A stretch of 64,000 nucleotides of DNA from Methanococcoides sp. (GTDB lineage: Archaea > Halobacteriota > Methanosarcinia > Methanosarcinales > Methanosarcinaceae). The DNA lies in contig JAIORD010000028.1 in NCBI GenBank assembly GCA_021108275.1, forward strand, positions 1 to 64,000, in the 5' to 3' direction. The position numbers were made by a program, and so were the translations under genes. The notes beneath the pieces are model-generated. The model ran no database searches. It saw only the letters and a list, made by a program, of their open reading frames with translations, and was not told the DNA's origin. Below, in pieces: positions 8,322 through 16,769 of this stretch. How positions within the stretch are numbered: the stretch's first letter is position 1; each line of letters starts with the position of its first letter.

Positions 8322-9862
8322 AAGGTTCTGACTCTTTAGTTGAACGAAATCAGAATATTGATCTATTGAGGTTTGCCACTGCAGGAAGTGTGGATGATGG
8401 TAAATCAACCCTTATTGGGAGATTATTACACGATTCAAAATCAATATTCGAGGATCAACTGGATCTAATTAAGACATTCTCGAAAACCCATAGGAACCAG
8501 GATATTGATTATTCCCTGGTAACTGATGGCCTTAAATCAGAAAGGGAACAGGGAATTACAATTGATGTCGCATACAGGTTTTTTTCGACTCCAAAAAGAC
8601 GCTTTATTATTACCGATACCCCCGGGCATGAGCAATATACAAGAAATATGGCTACAGGTGCATCAAATGCATCCCTTGCCCTGATCCTTATTGATGCGCG
8701 GAACGGAGTTGTAACACAGACAAAACGGCACTCGTTTATCTCGTCTCTTCTTGGTATAAGGAACTTTGTAGTTGCAGTCAATAAAATGGACCTTGTTGAT
8801 TATTCAGAAGAAGTGTATGAAAATATTGTAAGCGAGTTCAATGACTTTGCTGATAAGTTATCAGATGAATCAATTTACTACATACCCATAAGTGCCCTCA
8901 AAGGTGACAATGTCATTGAACGAAGTGCCAATATGCCCTGGTTCCAGGGGTCTACACTGCTTGATTATCTAGAGAACGTAAGTGTATCCGGTGGTCGCAA
9001 CCTGACCGATTTCCGGTTCCCAGTCCAGTATGTTAACTGGGGAGGTGATGATTTCAGGGGTTATTGTGGCACAATAGCTTCAGGTGTTATACACAAAGGG
9101 GACAAGGTAAGAGTTCTTCCTTCGGGAAAAACGAGTGAAATTTCAAGGATCGTCACGTATGACGGGGACCTTGATTATGCCTTTGCTCCTATGGCAGTAA
9201 CCCTTTGCCTTGAGGATGACATTGACATAAGCCGCGGTGATATGATTGCGAAGGTCGATGACATTCCTGTAATTGCCGGAAGCCTGGAGGCAAATGTAGT
9301 ATGGATGGATAGCGCTCCCATGGAGATTGGGAAGGACTATTTGATCAAGCATACTACCAGCACGGTGAAAGGGAATTTCTCAGAAGTACTTCATGAGTTT
9401 GATCCTGAAGACATCAGCATGAAACCTTCGGAGTTCTTGAGCTTAAATGAGATCGGAAAAGTCAAGGTTGAATTAAAGACCCCAATATTTGCCGACATTT
9501 ATTCCGAGAACAAGATCACGGGCTCATTTATTGTAATTGATCCCCACACCAATCAGACAGCTGCTGCCGGCATGATCTCAAAATACAATCAGGTATCTCC
9601 CGACAAAGCATGCAAGGCTGTAAAGGCGAAGGTTATAAGGTATCCGGGAGGCAAAAGGGAAGAAGCACAGGCCAATTATGATCGCCTTTCCATGCAGGGT
9701 ACGCATTGTATCTACGTGGATGATGATCTGCTGCTTGAAACCCTTTGCAAGCGAATCCCGGTTGACAGTGAGCAATATTCCGACACAATTGATGATCTGT
9801 GCAAGATCGTTACAAGATCAGGTGTGTCTGTGGTTTTGTGCTCTGATCATTTGAGCAGTTAA
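8318..9862 (+). CDS. cysN: Sulfate adenylyltransferase large (GTPase) subunit
   Basis: An elongation-factor-like GTPase that powers CysD. G1 is [18 protein letters not shown] (near 22-39), G3 is [12 protein letters not shown], and G4 is VNKMD, followed by EF-Tu-like beta domains. At 514 residues it has no fused APS kinase domain at the C-terminus. The start is TTG at 8318, overlapping the cysD stop (TTGA), with GGAGGG in the cysD tail as ribosome-binding site. With cysD and cysH it completes the sulfate-to-sulfite branch. Confidence 0.94.
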   Translation: MKGSDSLVERNQNIDLLRFATAGSVDDGKSTLIGRLLHDSKSIFEDQLDLIKTFSKTHRNQDIDYSLVTDGLKSEREQGITIDVAYRFFSTPKRRFIITDTPGHEQYTRNMATGASNASLALILIDARNGVVTQTKRHSFISSLLGIRNFVVAVNKMDLVDYSEEVYENIVSEFNDFADKLSDESIYYIPISALKGDNVIERSANMPWFQGSTLLDYLENVSVSGGRNLTDFRFPVQYVNWGGDDFRGYCGTIASGVIHKGDKVRVLPSGKTSEISRIVTYDGDLDYAFAPMAVTLCLEDDIDISRGDMIAKVDDIPVIAGSLEANVVWMDSAPMEIGKDYLIKHTTSTVKGNFSEVLHEFDPEDISMKPSEFLSLNEIGKVKVELKTPIFADIYSENKITGSFIVIDPHTNQTAAAGMISKYNQVSPDKACKAVKAKVIRYPGGKREEAQANYDRLSMQGTHCIYVDDDLLLETLCKRIPVDSEQYSDTIDDLCKIVTRSGVSVVLCSDHLSS

Positions 9863-9937
9863 ATTTATTGAGATGGGATAACTCTGCATCTGATAGATGG
9901 GTGCGTAGTTATTCCCTCTCTACTATGGTCATATTTC

Positions 9938-9985
9938 CCTGCCTTCTGTTAAAGTTGGCAGGTCTTTCACCTTTTTTTTAAAAAA
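9938..9985 (+). terminator. Terminator after cysN
   Basis: CCTGCC (9938-9943) pairs with GGCAGG (9957-9962), followed by TCTTTCACC and a run of eight T. A second near-perfect inverted repeat (GGGATAACT at about 9876, AGTTATTCCC at about 9907) precedes it. The convergent gene ends at 9998. Confidence 0.65.
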
Positions 9986-9997
9986 ATAAAAAAGAAC

Positions 9998-10906
9998 TCA
10001 AAGTTGCAGTTCTTTAACAAAACGAAGGTCAAAGATATCCTTTTGCTCGAGCTTCTTTGAGATATATCCGAGTTCGTTCAACACATCTACAAATCTCATG
10101 GTCGATCCAATATAATCTTCTGATATGCCTGCAGAGTATTTTGGCGATACTTGGTACATATCATTTACAAAATTCGCATCAATGATTTCTATGGTCTCAG
10201 CAACCAACTTTGAGGCCTCTTCAGCATCCTTGCGAATGAATACACTGGCCTTCTCGTGCAACTCTATGAACTTTAAAAGGGTCTCCGGAGAATTTTCGAT
10301 CATGTCACAGGTCGCAACTATCCCGTAACTTGGATTATCAGGCCACAGTCTTTCAGGCGGGATCACTATGTTTGCATCGCAGTATCTTTTTGCCACGATG
10401 GCCAATGATGGAGTTCCTACTGCAACTTTTATTTCCCCGTCTGCTATGGCCTCGGGAATCATGTCAGCCCACTCGTAGTTGAGGACATCGATATCATTTT
10501 CAAGACCCGCTTCCTTGGCATAGTTCCTTATGATTACATCGTGGATGGAACCAGCCGGAGGGCAGGCTATTGTAGTCCCTTTAAATTGATTCAAAAAAAG
10601 TGTCCGGTCATTTCTGCATTCTTCGAGTGTCAGAAATTCGGGTGTGGCGATCATCACTGTTCCTTCAACATGTCCACCAGCGATGCATTTGATATGTAAG
10701 CCGTGATCGATCCCTATCATTGCAGGGGGAAGTCCAATGTATCCGATATCCAGCTCGTGGTCCTCGAATGCACGGACAATTGCAGGCCCTCCTCCGAATA
10801 GTTTCCATTCAGGTTCTATACCTGCTTTTTCAAGCCAGTCCATACCCATCAGTATGAATGAGGTATGATACATGGTTGAAAGGTGTCCTATTCTAAGTTT
10901 CTTCAT
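9998..10906 (-). CDS. NMT1/SsuA-like substrate-binding protein without signal peptide
   Basis: A type-2 periplasmic-binding-fold protein. MKKLRIGHLSTMYHTS begins the first strand, followed by FGGGPAIVRAFEDHELDIGYIGLPPA (ligand loop) and GTTIACPPAGSIHDVIIRNYA. The start at 10906 has RBS GGTGG. An upstream ATG at 10990, overlapping the MoaD-like stop, would add 28 residues and cannot be excluded. No secretion signal, permease or ATPase is visible, so it may bind its ligand in the cytosol rather than serve an ABC importer. Last gene of a co-directional set with the MoaD-like carrier and threonine-synthase remnant; its ligand could be a sulfur compound or an amino-acid precursor. That is inference. 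Confidence 0.7.
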   Translation of the reverse strand: MKKLRIGHLSTMYHTSFILMGMDWLEKAGIEPEWKLFGGGPAIVRAFEDHELDIGYIGLPPAMIGIDHGLHIKCIAGGHVEGTVMIATPEFLTLEECRNDRTLFLNQFKGTTIACPPAGSIHDVIIRNYAKEAGLENDIDVLNYEWADMIPEAIADGEIKVAVGTPSLAIVAKRYCDANIVIPPERLWPDNPSYGIVATCDMIENSPETLLKFIELHEKASVFIRKDAEEASKLVAETIEIIDANFVNDMYQVSPKYSAGISEDYIGSTMRFVDVLNELGYISKKLEQKDIFDLRFVKELQL

Positions 10907-10986
10907 ATAGCCACCAATTTTAAGGAATCGCAAGTTACCGAATGTATCCTCTTTCCAAAACCTGCTCTTCCCTGTTCTTTTTAAAA

Positions 10987-11262
10987 TCATCCTCCGCTTA
11001 CTGCCGGTAATATTGAAATTTCGTCTGCATCGGTTATTTCGGTGTCAAGGCCTGAAAGATGCCTTATATCTTCCCCGTTGACATAGACATTGACGAACCT
11101 TCGTACCTGTCCGTCCTGAAGCAGGCGCTTTTCAAACTCTTCGCCGTACTCACTTGTGAGTCTACCAAAAAGGGTCCTTATTGTAGTATCACCCAGTTCG
11201 ATCTCTGTTGACCTTGTTCTTGTTAGGTTGTTCAATGCTGATGAAAATCTTATAGATACCAT
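10987..11262 (-). CDS. MoaD/ThiS-like sulfur-carrier protein
   Basis: A 91-residue beta-grasp protein ending in Gly-Gly (PAVSGG), the tail that is adenylated and converted to a thiocarboxylate. The segments VNVYVNGEDIRHLSGLDTEI and DADEISILPAVSGG match MoaD/ThiS. It lies one base downstream of the threonine-synthase remnant. A ThiF/MoeB-like activator is divergent 700 bp away. Being in a sulfur cluster without molybdopterin or thiamine genes points to amino-acid sulfur transfer (as HcyS does in Wolinella), but tRNA thiolation or Moco are alternatives. Confidence 0.85.
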   Translation of the reverse strand: MVSIRFSSALNNLTRTRSTEIELGDTTIRTLFGRLTSEYGEEFEKRLLQDGQVRRFVNVYVNGEDIRHLSGLDTEITDADEISILPAVSGG

Positions 11263-11263
11263 T

Positions 11264-11707
11264 TTAGTTCACCTCTTGACATGTTGGTGCTTGTTCTTTC
11301 GTTATGTTTCTGAACGTATTCGTGAATTCGGAATATGTGGGCTTTATCGATCCAGGGCTATCGAGTACTCCTGCGATAGTTTCCTTTGCTTTTAGACCAT
11401 TACCTGTTACATATACAACTGTTCTTTCTTCGGGGTCAATATGGCCGCTTTCGACCAGGCTCTTAAGACCTGCAACCGTTGTCCCGCCAGCTGGTTCTGT
11501 GAATATCCCTTCAGTTCTTGCAAGCAGAAGTATGGCATCAAGTATCTCCTCGTTCGTTACAGATGCAGCATAACCATTTGAATTCTGGATCTCATCCCAA
11601 TCGTAATGTACCTCGAGCGGTCCGAAACATTTGTAGCAGGTGTTCTGTATCCCACTGGGATATTCGGTACCACATTCTCTGCATTTTAAACCAATAACTT
11701 TGCTCAT
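11264..11707 (-). pseudogene. Threonine synthase remnant with in-frame deletion of the PLP core
   Basis: The 147-residue frame fuses two ends of an archaeal threonine synthase. The N-terminal zinc ribbon (VIGLKCRECGTEYPSG, CYKCFGPLEVHYDWDEI) runs straight into the C-terminal piece (ASVTNEEILDAILLLARTEG, IFTEPAGGTTVAGLKSL, VYVTGNGLKAKETI). About 250 residues are missing at residue 43, including the PLP lysine segment and the phosphate-binding loop. The join keeps the frame, so the protein could still be made, but it cannot be a PLP enzyme. It heads the operon with the MoaD-like carrier. It is either a decayed gene, a repurposed Zn-ribbon/ACT-like adaptor, or an assembly join. Confidence 0.75.
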
Positions 11708-11784
11708 TTTATTTGTCTCCTAATAACGTACTATTATTATCTATTCAACATAAAAAGGAGTTATATTATTACCATTAGTTATTC

Positions 11785-11797
11785 GGCAATATTTGCC
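11785..11797. promoter_or_regulatory. Inverted repeat GGCAA-TAT-TTGCC upstream of the thrC-like operon
   Basis: A perfect palindrome 78 bp before the remnant's start, in the divergent region with the ThiF-like gene. Ten bases of it (GGCAATATTT) recur at 13076-13085 before the second tusA, in the same orientation to the gene. Candidate shared operator. Confidence 0.4.
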
Positions 11798-11948
11798 TTT
11801 ATTTCAATATGATGTCTTATGAGCTGGTTTTTGAGATGTCCGGGGTATAATTGTGTAAATTGCCGCTTTCTATACCTATTTATGAGGACATTACATTTTT
11901 TTGAAAATACTGACACGAATTTCAATCATTATTTTCAGGGAGGTAAAA

Positions 11949-12767
11949 ATGTTAGGCGAATTTACTGAAGAACAGATAAGGCGGTATTCAAGACATATTA
12001 TACTGCAGGAAGTTGGCGGGAAGGGACAGCATAAATTACTTTCCTCCAAAGTGCTCTGTATAGGTGCAGGAGGCCTTGGTTCTCCCATTATACAGTATCT
12101 GGCTGCTGCCGGGGTCGGGACCATTGGAATTGTTGATGATGATGTTGTGGACCTTAGTAACCTTCAAAGGCAGGTCATACATGGTGGCAACATTGATGTC
12201 CCAAAAGTTGAATCCGCGAGAAAATTCGTTGAGAATTTAAATCCTGACGTGAACGTTATCACTTATCAGAAAAGGATTAGTCCTGATAATATCCTTGATA
12301 TCATAAATGATTACGATATCGTGGTGGACGGTTCCGACAATTTTGCGACCCGCTATCTCGTAAACGATGCCTGTGTGCTTGCAAAAAAGCCTCTTTCACA
12401 CGGTAGTATTTTCCGCTTCGAAGGGCAGGTAACGACAATTCTTCCAGATGAAGGACCCTGTTACAGGTGTCTTTTTGAGCATGCGCCACCGGCCGGAATG
12501 GTCCCAAGCTGTCAGGAAGCCGGAGTTATCGGAGTACTTCCAGGCATCATCGGGGTAATTCAGGCAACCGAGGTCATCAAATATTTGCTGGGCTCAGGTG
12601 AGCTGCTGGTAGGTCGGTTGATATTCTATGATGCTTTTAACATGTCATTCGATGAGATCAAGATCCGTAAGAATCCATCATGTCCTGTATGTGGACAAAG
12701 TCCATCGATAACATCAATTGAGGATGAGAATTATCAGGATGGGGGCGGGGTCTGTAGTATTGGATAA
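11949..12767 (+). CDS. ThiF/MoeB/HesA-family sulfur-carrier adenylyltransferase
   Basis: A 272-residue E1-like enzyme that adenylates the Gly-Gly end of MoaD/ThiS-type carriers. It shows YSRHIILQEVGGKGQ, the nucleotide motif CIGAGGLGSPIIQYLAAAGVG, DDDVVDLSNLQRQ, GSDNFATRYLVND and the zinc Cys pairs CYRC (near residue 175) and CPVC (near 250). The start at 11949 is chosen for RBS GGGAGGTAAAA; an upstream start at 11901 lacks one. There is no rhodanese domain, so sulfur must come from another protein, for which the nearby TusA is a candidate. It pairs functionally with the MoaD-like protein at 10987. Confidence 0.9.
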   Translation: MLGEFTEEQIRRYSRHIILQEVGGKGQHKLLSSKVLCIGAGGLGSPIIQYLAAAGVGTIGIVDDDVVDLSNLQRQVIHGGNIDVPKVESARKFVENLNPDVNVITYQKRISPDNILDIINDYDIVVDGSDNFATRYLVNDACVLAKKPLSHGSIFRFEGQVTTILPDEGPCYRCLFEHAPPAGMVPSCQEAGVIGVLPGIIGVIQATEVIKYLLGSGELLVGRLIFYDAFNMSFDEIKIRKNPSCPVCGQSPSITSIEDENYQDGGGVCSIG

Positions 12768-12789
12768 AACGATATAGGGAATGGTTGTA

Positions 12790-13026
12790 TCACGCTTTAC
12801 GGACGTATATGTTGAATATGCCTTCCTTTTCTTCAACAGCAAGCAGCACATTCCCTGTCTTTTTTGTCCACGTTGCGATGTTTTGAGGGGTTATGGCATC
12901 ATTTGCTATGACCTGCAGTACCTCATTTGATTCCAGATCATCCATTGTCTGTTTTGTTCGTATAAGTGGGTACGGACAGCACTGTCCCCTTACATCAATT
13001 TCAAAGTCTGCTATTATTTTATCCAT
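12790..13026 (-). CDS. TusA-family sulfur-relay protein with CPYP motif
   Basis: A small (78-residue) TusA-fold protein with active-site CCPYP following the first strand FEIDVRGQ, and IRTKQTMDDL as helix 1. The doubled Cys (CC) just before the Pro is unusual among the three TusA copies here. The start at 13026 is preferred (GGTTGAT upstream); a TTG at 13035 would add three residues. Convergent with the ThiF-like gene and close enough to act as sulfur donor for carrier thiocarboxylation (inference). Confidence 0.87.
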   Translation of the reverse strand: MDKIIADFEIDVRGQCCPYPLIRTKQTMDDLESNEVLQVIANDAITPQNIATWTKKTGNVLLAVEEKEGIFNIYVRKA

Positions 13027-13075
13027 TTGAATCAACCATAATTATGATCTGCTTAATATTGTAGATATTTAATGA

Positions 13076-13087
13076 GGCAATATTTAC
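13076..13087. promoter_or_regulatory. Second copy of the GGCAATATTT element
   Basis: GGCAATATTTAC lies about 50 bp upstream of the second tusA start. It matches ten bases of the palindrome at 11785-11797 but lacks the other arm. A TATA-like TTAAATATC lies between it and the gene on the minus strand. Confidence 0.35.
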
Positions 13088-13255
13088 GTTATTCCTATAC
13101 TTTCCTACATTCAGCAATTTATCCTTTTTTCTTCATGGCACTTCTTACCGCAAACAGTGCCGTTATGTATATGCGAAGAATCTACTAACATACTTTCAGA
13201 ATTGTATGAAGTTTCAGAAAAGTCTTGCCATGATGCTAACGGAGGATAAGGGTCC

Positions 13256-13666
13256 ATGAAAATGCTAATGTTCGATACGGAATATTTTTGGTTCGAGACC
13301 TTCAGCAAAACCCTTGATCATGTGGAGGATGTTCACATGGATGAGAGGATAGAAGATACAGCAGTCGCTTTTATCCACGTTGAAGCGGAAGATGAGGAAA
13401 GAAAAGCTAAAGTGATAAAAAAAGCTGTGTCGAATCTGAAATGGTATCTTAACAAGGTTAACAAGGAAAGAATGGTCCTGCATTCATTTGCTCATCTTTC
13501 ATCAAGCAAATCCTCTCCTGAACTGGCAATTGAAGTGATATCAGCTGTCAGGGATAAGATGGAAGATAAAGGATTTGAAGTTCATACAACTGCTTTTGGG
13601 TATTTTTCAGAATTTTCGATCCACGTTCGTGGTGAATCACTGGCAAAAGTGTTCAAGGAGATCTGA
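13256..13666 (+). CDS. Stand-alone archaeal ThrRS editing-domain protein
   Basis: A 136-residue protein resembling the N-terminal editing domain of archaeal threonyl-tRNA synthetase, a D-aminoacyl-tRNA deacylase-like fold that removes Ser from tRNA(Thr). Marker segments are MKMLMFDTEYFWFE at the start, VLHSFAHLSSSKSSPELA (near 78-95) and the C-terminal AFGYFSEFSIHVRGESL. No synthetase catalytic domain follows. RBS GGAGGATAAGGG precedes ATG 13256. It may act in trans with a synthetase lacking editing, or have drifted to another hydrolase role. Flanked by sulfur genes and a broken membrane gene, without an obvious operon. Confidence 0.75.
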   Translation: MKMLMFDTEYFWFETFSKTLDHVEDVHMDERIEDTAVAFIHVEAEDEERKAKVIKKAVSNLKWYLNKVNKERMVLHSFAHLSSSKSSPELAIEVISAVRDKMEDKGFEVHTTAFGYFSEFSIHVRGESLAKVFKEI

Positions 13667-13884
13667 ATGTAGATAGGCTCTGTATCTCTTTGCTTCCAAT
13701 TTTTCTTTTTTCTATCTACCTGAAAATCTCATGGTGATCGTTGATATTCAAAATCCTATCTGATGATTTCTGATTATTGTGGAATATGTTCATCTCCTTT
13801 TCATTGAAAAGTATGGTCTATTTCTATGCAAAGTTGAGCTAGAACATATACTATAATTAACAAAAACAACATTCTTGAACATGT

Positions 13885-14528
13885 ATGGGCAATGAGGGTG
13901 AACTTCCTGAAAGTGAAGGATTTGAAGAGCTGATAAGATATACCCTCCCTGGCTATATCCTAGGTCTTATTGCAGGTATTTTTCTTGATATGCAGGGTTA
14001 TCAAAGAAGTCCTATTGGACAATGGCTGGTCAGGACCTTGTCAGGACCTTGTCAGGTGAAGGTGAAAGCATACTGGAAGGTATCTATTCAATTCGCCAAC
14101 GCTTTCTTGGTGGTGCGAGTACAATGGCGGAAGCCTATGGATGGGGCAAGCTATTTGGGTTGGCAGTCCCATGGATAATTGATCTCGCCAGCCGTCTTGC
14201 AGGTGTGAATGTATATGGGGTCGAGGGTTTCTATATTCCTTACTTCTATGCACTTAGTGACCAGATGGGGGCAAATATTTCCGGGATGCTTTTTTTGAGG
14301 AGAAAAGAAGGTACCTGGCTTGGAGCGTTCAATAAATATATGCATCATCCGGTGATGGTCGCAAGTCTGGCAATAATAGTCATCGTGCCTTTTGGTCTTT
14401 TATTATTGCGCATATATGGTTTCAGCCCAACTACCCAAACATTTACTGCCCTTGAGACCATTGTGGCAAATCTATGCTGGATCCCGCCAGTTGTGGGTTG
14501 GTATGTGCAGAGAAAAAGAGGGATATGA
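13885..14528 (+). pseudogene. Membrane protein gene disrupted by an 11-bp tandem duplication
   Basis: The first part runs from ATG 13885 through a membrane segment ([20 protein letters not shown]) to [10 protein letters not shown], then leaves frame. The rest of the protein ([20 protein letters not shown] through two or more membrane helices to VQRKRGI) continues in another frame to 14528. Removing one copy of the 11-bp duplication at 14030-14051 restores a single frame of about 210 residues, reading [21 protein letters not shown] do not recognise the family; it looks like a small archaeal integral membrane protein. Two separate genes are unlikely, because the second piece has no ribosome-binding site and begins inside the repeat. 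It is 9 bp upstream of the TPR gene. Confidence 0.75.
14030..14051. repeat. 11-bp tandem duplication
   Basis: TCAGGACCTTG occurs twice back to back (14030-14040 and 14041-14051) and is followed by a partial third TCAGG. Because 11 is not a multiple of 3, it shifts the reading frame by exactly the offset seen between the two halves of the flanking gene. This is the signature of replication slippage. Confidence 0.9.
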
Positions 14529-14537
14529 GGATATTTC

Positions 14538-15236
14538 ATGGCAAAAGATGATGTAAATAGTGCTGTCGAGAGGTACATTTCCTCCGGCAGATCTGAAAAG
14601 GATGTTGAACGGAAAGAACATTATTTCAAGATGGCTCTGCAAATACAGCCTAAGAATATCCGCGCATTGAACAACATGGGTCTGTTGTTGCAACAGAAAG
14701 GTGAGTTTCGGGAAGCTATCAGATACTATGAGATCATACTTGATCTCGGGGTAGTGACAAAACCTTCTCCTATATACTACAATATTGCAGTATGCCTTAA
14801 GCGACTTGGTAATCTGGAAGGTGCAAAGACGTACATTAACAGGGCACTGGCAAAAAAACCAGATGAAGAAATTTTCATGGAATTAAAGGAAGAAATACTC
14901 GACCTTCTAAAAGGCACTCCTTTGGCGGTCCTGCCGCATACTACTACTAAAGCTTCGGATATAGGTGCTCCTTATGGTGAATGGGACCCTCCGGCAATAG
15001 CGACCTTGGCAAGCCATTTATATTATTCCGGGTGGAACGACTACAAATATCATCGTGGTCTGGGTGAGACCGATCTTAATGAAAAGATCGTTCGTGACAA
15101 GCTTGTAAACCGTATATATTGTTGTCAAACCTGTAAGTTCAATTCCGGGGGAACATGTCGCAAAAAAGGTAAAGTTGGCAAAAAGGTCCTTCTTGATTCG
15201 ATCTGTAAACAGTTTTCCCCGCGAAAGACAGATTGA
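14538..15236 (+). CDS. TPR-repeat protein with C-terminal Cys cluster
   Basis: A 232-residue protein. TPR-type helical repeats at about 24-125 (ALQIQPKNIRALNNMGLLLQ, then EAIRYYEIILDLG, IYYNIAVCLKRLGNLEGAK) suggest a protein-protein scaffold. After residue 140 a different region follows, with YGEWDPPAIATLASHLYYSG and four or more Cys near the end (YCCQTCK, GTCRKKG, SICKQF) that could bind Zn or an Fe-S cluster. Soluble, with no signal peptide. The start follows GAGGATATTTC. It lies 9 bp after the broken membrane gene and was probably co-transcribed with it. No specific function is recognised. Confidence 0.8.
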   Translation: MAKDDVNSAVERYISSGRSEKDVERKEHYFKMALQIQPKNIRALNNMGLLLQQKGEFREAIRYYEIILDLGVVTKPSPIYYNIAVCLKRLGNLEGAKTYINRALAKKPDEEIFMELKEEILDLLKGTPLAVLPHTTTKASDIGAPYGEWDPPAIATLASHLYYSGWNDYKYHRGLGETDLNEKIVRDKLVNRIYCCQTCKFNSGGTCRKKGKVGKKVLLDSICKQFSPRKTD

Positions 15237-15551
15237 ATTGTTGTGAGTTTATGTTCTGTTCATCAGGTATGTAGGTACCTCTATATGCATATATATTTCA
15301 AAAAACTCGACTATTAATAGGAAAGTTTATGTATTATATCAGCCTCTATGATTTGTTGTTAGGAGAGATATTTGACCTCCCCCTTCTTGAACCACAAACA
15401 AACACAAAATTTGTACCACCAACCAACATACTCCCCTTCGAACTCAAATATCTCTCTTATTCTTCTATCCCAAAAACTAAATATGGTATACGGTATAATT
15501 TTTCTTATATTCAAAAAATTGGTATTTCTTCCTTTATAGGTGGTGTTCGAA
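15237..15551. other. Gene-free spacer before the cohesin-domain gene
   Basis: AT-rich sequence with TATA-like runs (TATATGCATATATATTTC near 15281-15300). One open frame exists at 15329-15559, but its composition (Pro/Tyr/Ile-rich, no ribosome-binding site) does not look coding and it runs into the next gene's leader. I see only promoter-like sequence. Confidence 0.45.
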
Positions 15552-16744
15552 ATGTATGATGCTTTTAAGTTTAGACCATTGGGTTATTTTTTCATATTGG
15601 TCCTGTTTGTACTCTTTGCCAGTATTTTAATTACTCCGGCCTCAGCGGAAACCGTTGTAAGTATCTCTCCTTCTGAACAGTCTATAGCTATTGGTTCTGA
15701 TGTAACCGTGGTAGTGTATATTGAACCGGATACACCTATATCAGGTGCTCAATTTGACCTTTCATTTGACAGTGAATCCCTTTCTGTGGTCTCTATCTCC
15801 GAAGGTGACGTTTTCACAAATAGTGCTTCTACATTGTTCAATGAAGGCACTATAGATAATTCGGAAGGGACCATTATGAACGTATGGAATGTTCTTATTG
15901 GTGAGAATGTAACGGAATCTGGAACACTTGCTACGATAGTCTTTGATACAAAAGGAGTATTTTCTTCTTCTTCCTCTTTACAATTGAACAATGTGTTGGT
16001 CAGCAATTCCAGTCAGTTGTTAATGGTATGGTCTCAATAATGGGTGAGTCTGCTCCTTTTGATAGTGAAATATCCAATTCTGGATCTGGAGGAGGTGGAA
16101 GCAGTGGCGGCAGCGGTGCAACAGGGGAGGATTTTGGGAACATCGAGTTTAAAGATGTTGCTGAAAATAATGTTATGTCGGGTCAGGCTATCTCATATGA
16201 TTTCGATTCTCCTGGAAACCCCATTGTAACTGTTAATTTTACCGCTCGAAAAAATTCAGGTGCTATCTCGACAACCATTGAAGTTCTGAAAAACATTTCT
16301 GCTCTGGTGAAAGATGCTCCAAATGGGCTTGTTTATAAGAATGTGAATATTTGGGTTGGTAATGCTGGTTTTGCGACACCGGATAACATTGATTCTCCTA
16401 CAATCGGATTTAGGGTAAATTCCTCCTGGATGGAGATGAATGGTGTTGATAGTTCGGATATAAGATTGAATCGATACTCTGATAATAGTTGGTCCACTCT
16501 TGAAACAAACGTGACAGAAGAGGGTGAGGAATATGTTTCTTTCGAGTCGTTAACTCCAGGGTTTTCACCGTTTGTAATTACTGCTCAGCCTTTGGATGAT
16601 ATTTCTGAAGGTGACATATATCCAAATGGATCTTCAAGTACCCAGGATGATTTGCCCGATGAGAAGGCACTTGCTCAGAATACATTGGCAATAAGTATCC
16701 TTTCTATATTTATTCTGGCAATAAGGCGTAGCAGGATCAATTAA
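15552..16744 (+). pseudogene. Secreted cohesin / PGF-pre-PGF surface protein, frameshifted
   Basis: The first frame gives a signal peptide (YFFILVLFVLFASILITPAS, then AETVVS) and a cohesin-type beta domain (VVSISPSEQSIAIGSDVTV, GAQFDLSFDSESLSVV, LATIVFDTKG), stopping at 16040. The second frame continues exactly where cohesin domains end (NGMVSIMGESAPFDSE), then a Gly/Ser linker (16077-16125), a PGF-pre-PGF domain (NIEFKDVAENNVMSGQ, ISYDFDSP, LTPGFSPFVITA) and a C-terminal membrane helix (LAISILSIFILAIRRSRIN). A one-base loss near 16013-16022 explains the break. Intact, it would be a cell-surface anchored protein of about 395 residues. ATG 15552 has RBS AGGTGGTG. Cohesin domains suggest surface assembly. 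Confidence 0.75.
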
Positions 16745-16769
16745 AGTTAATGGTCCTGCTTTATATCCT

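Noticed and set aside
13885-14178. Treating the two pieces of the membrane gene as separate genes
   Set aside because: The second piece lacks a ribosome-binding site, and removing one 11-bp repeat gives one frame.
15329-15559. Open frame of 76 codons upstream of the cohesin gene
   Set aside because: Its Pro/Tyr/Ile-rich composition is unlike coding sequence, it lacks a ribosome-binding site and it runs into the leader of the next gene.
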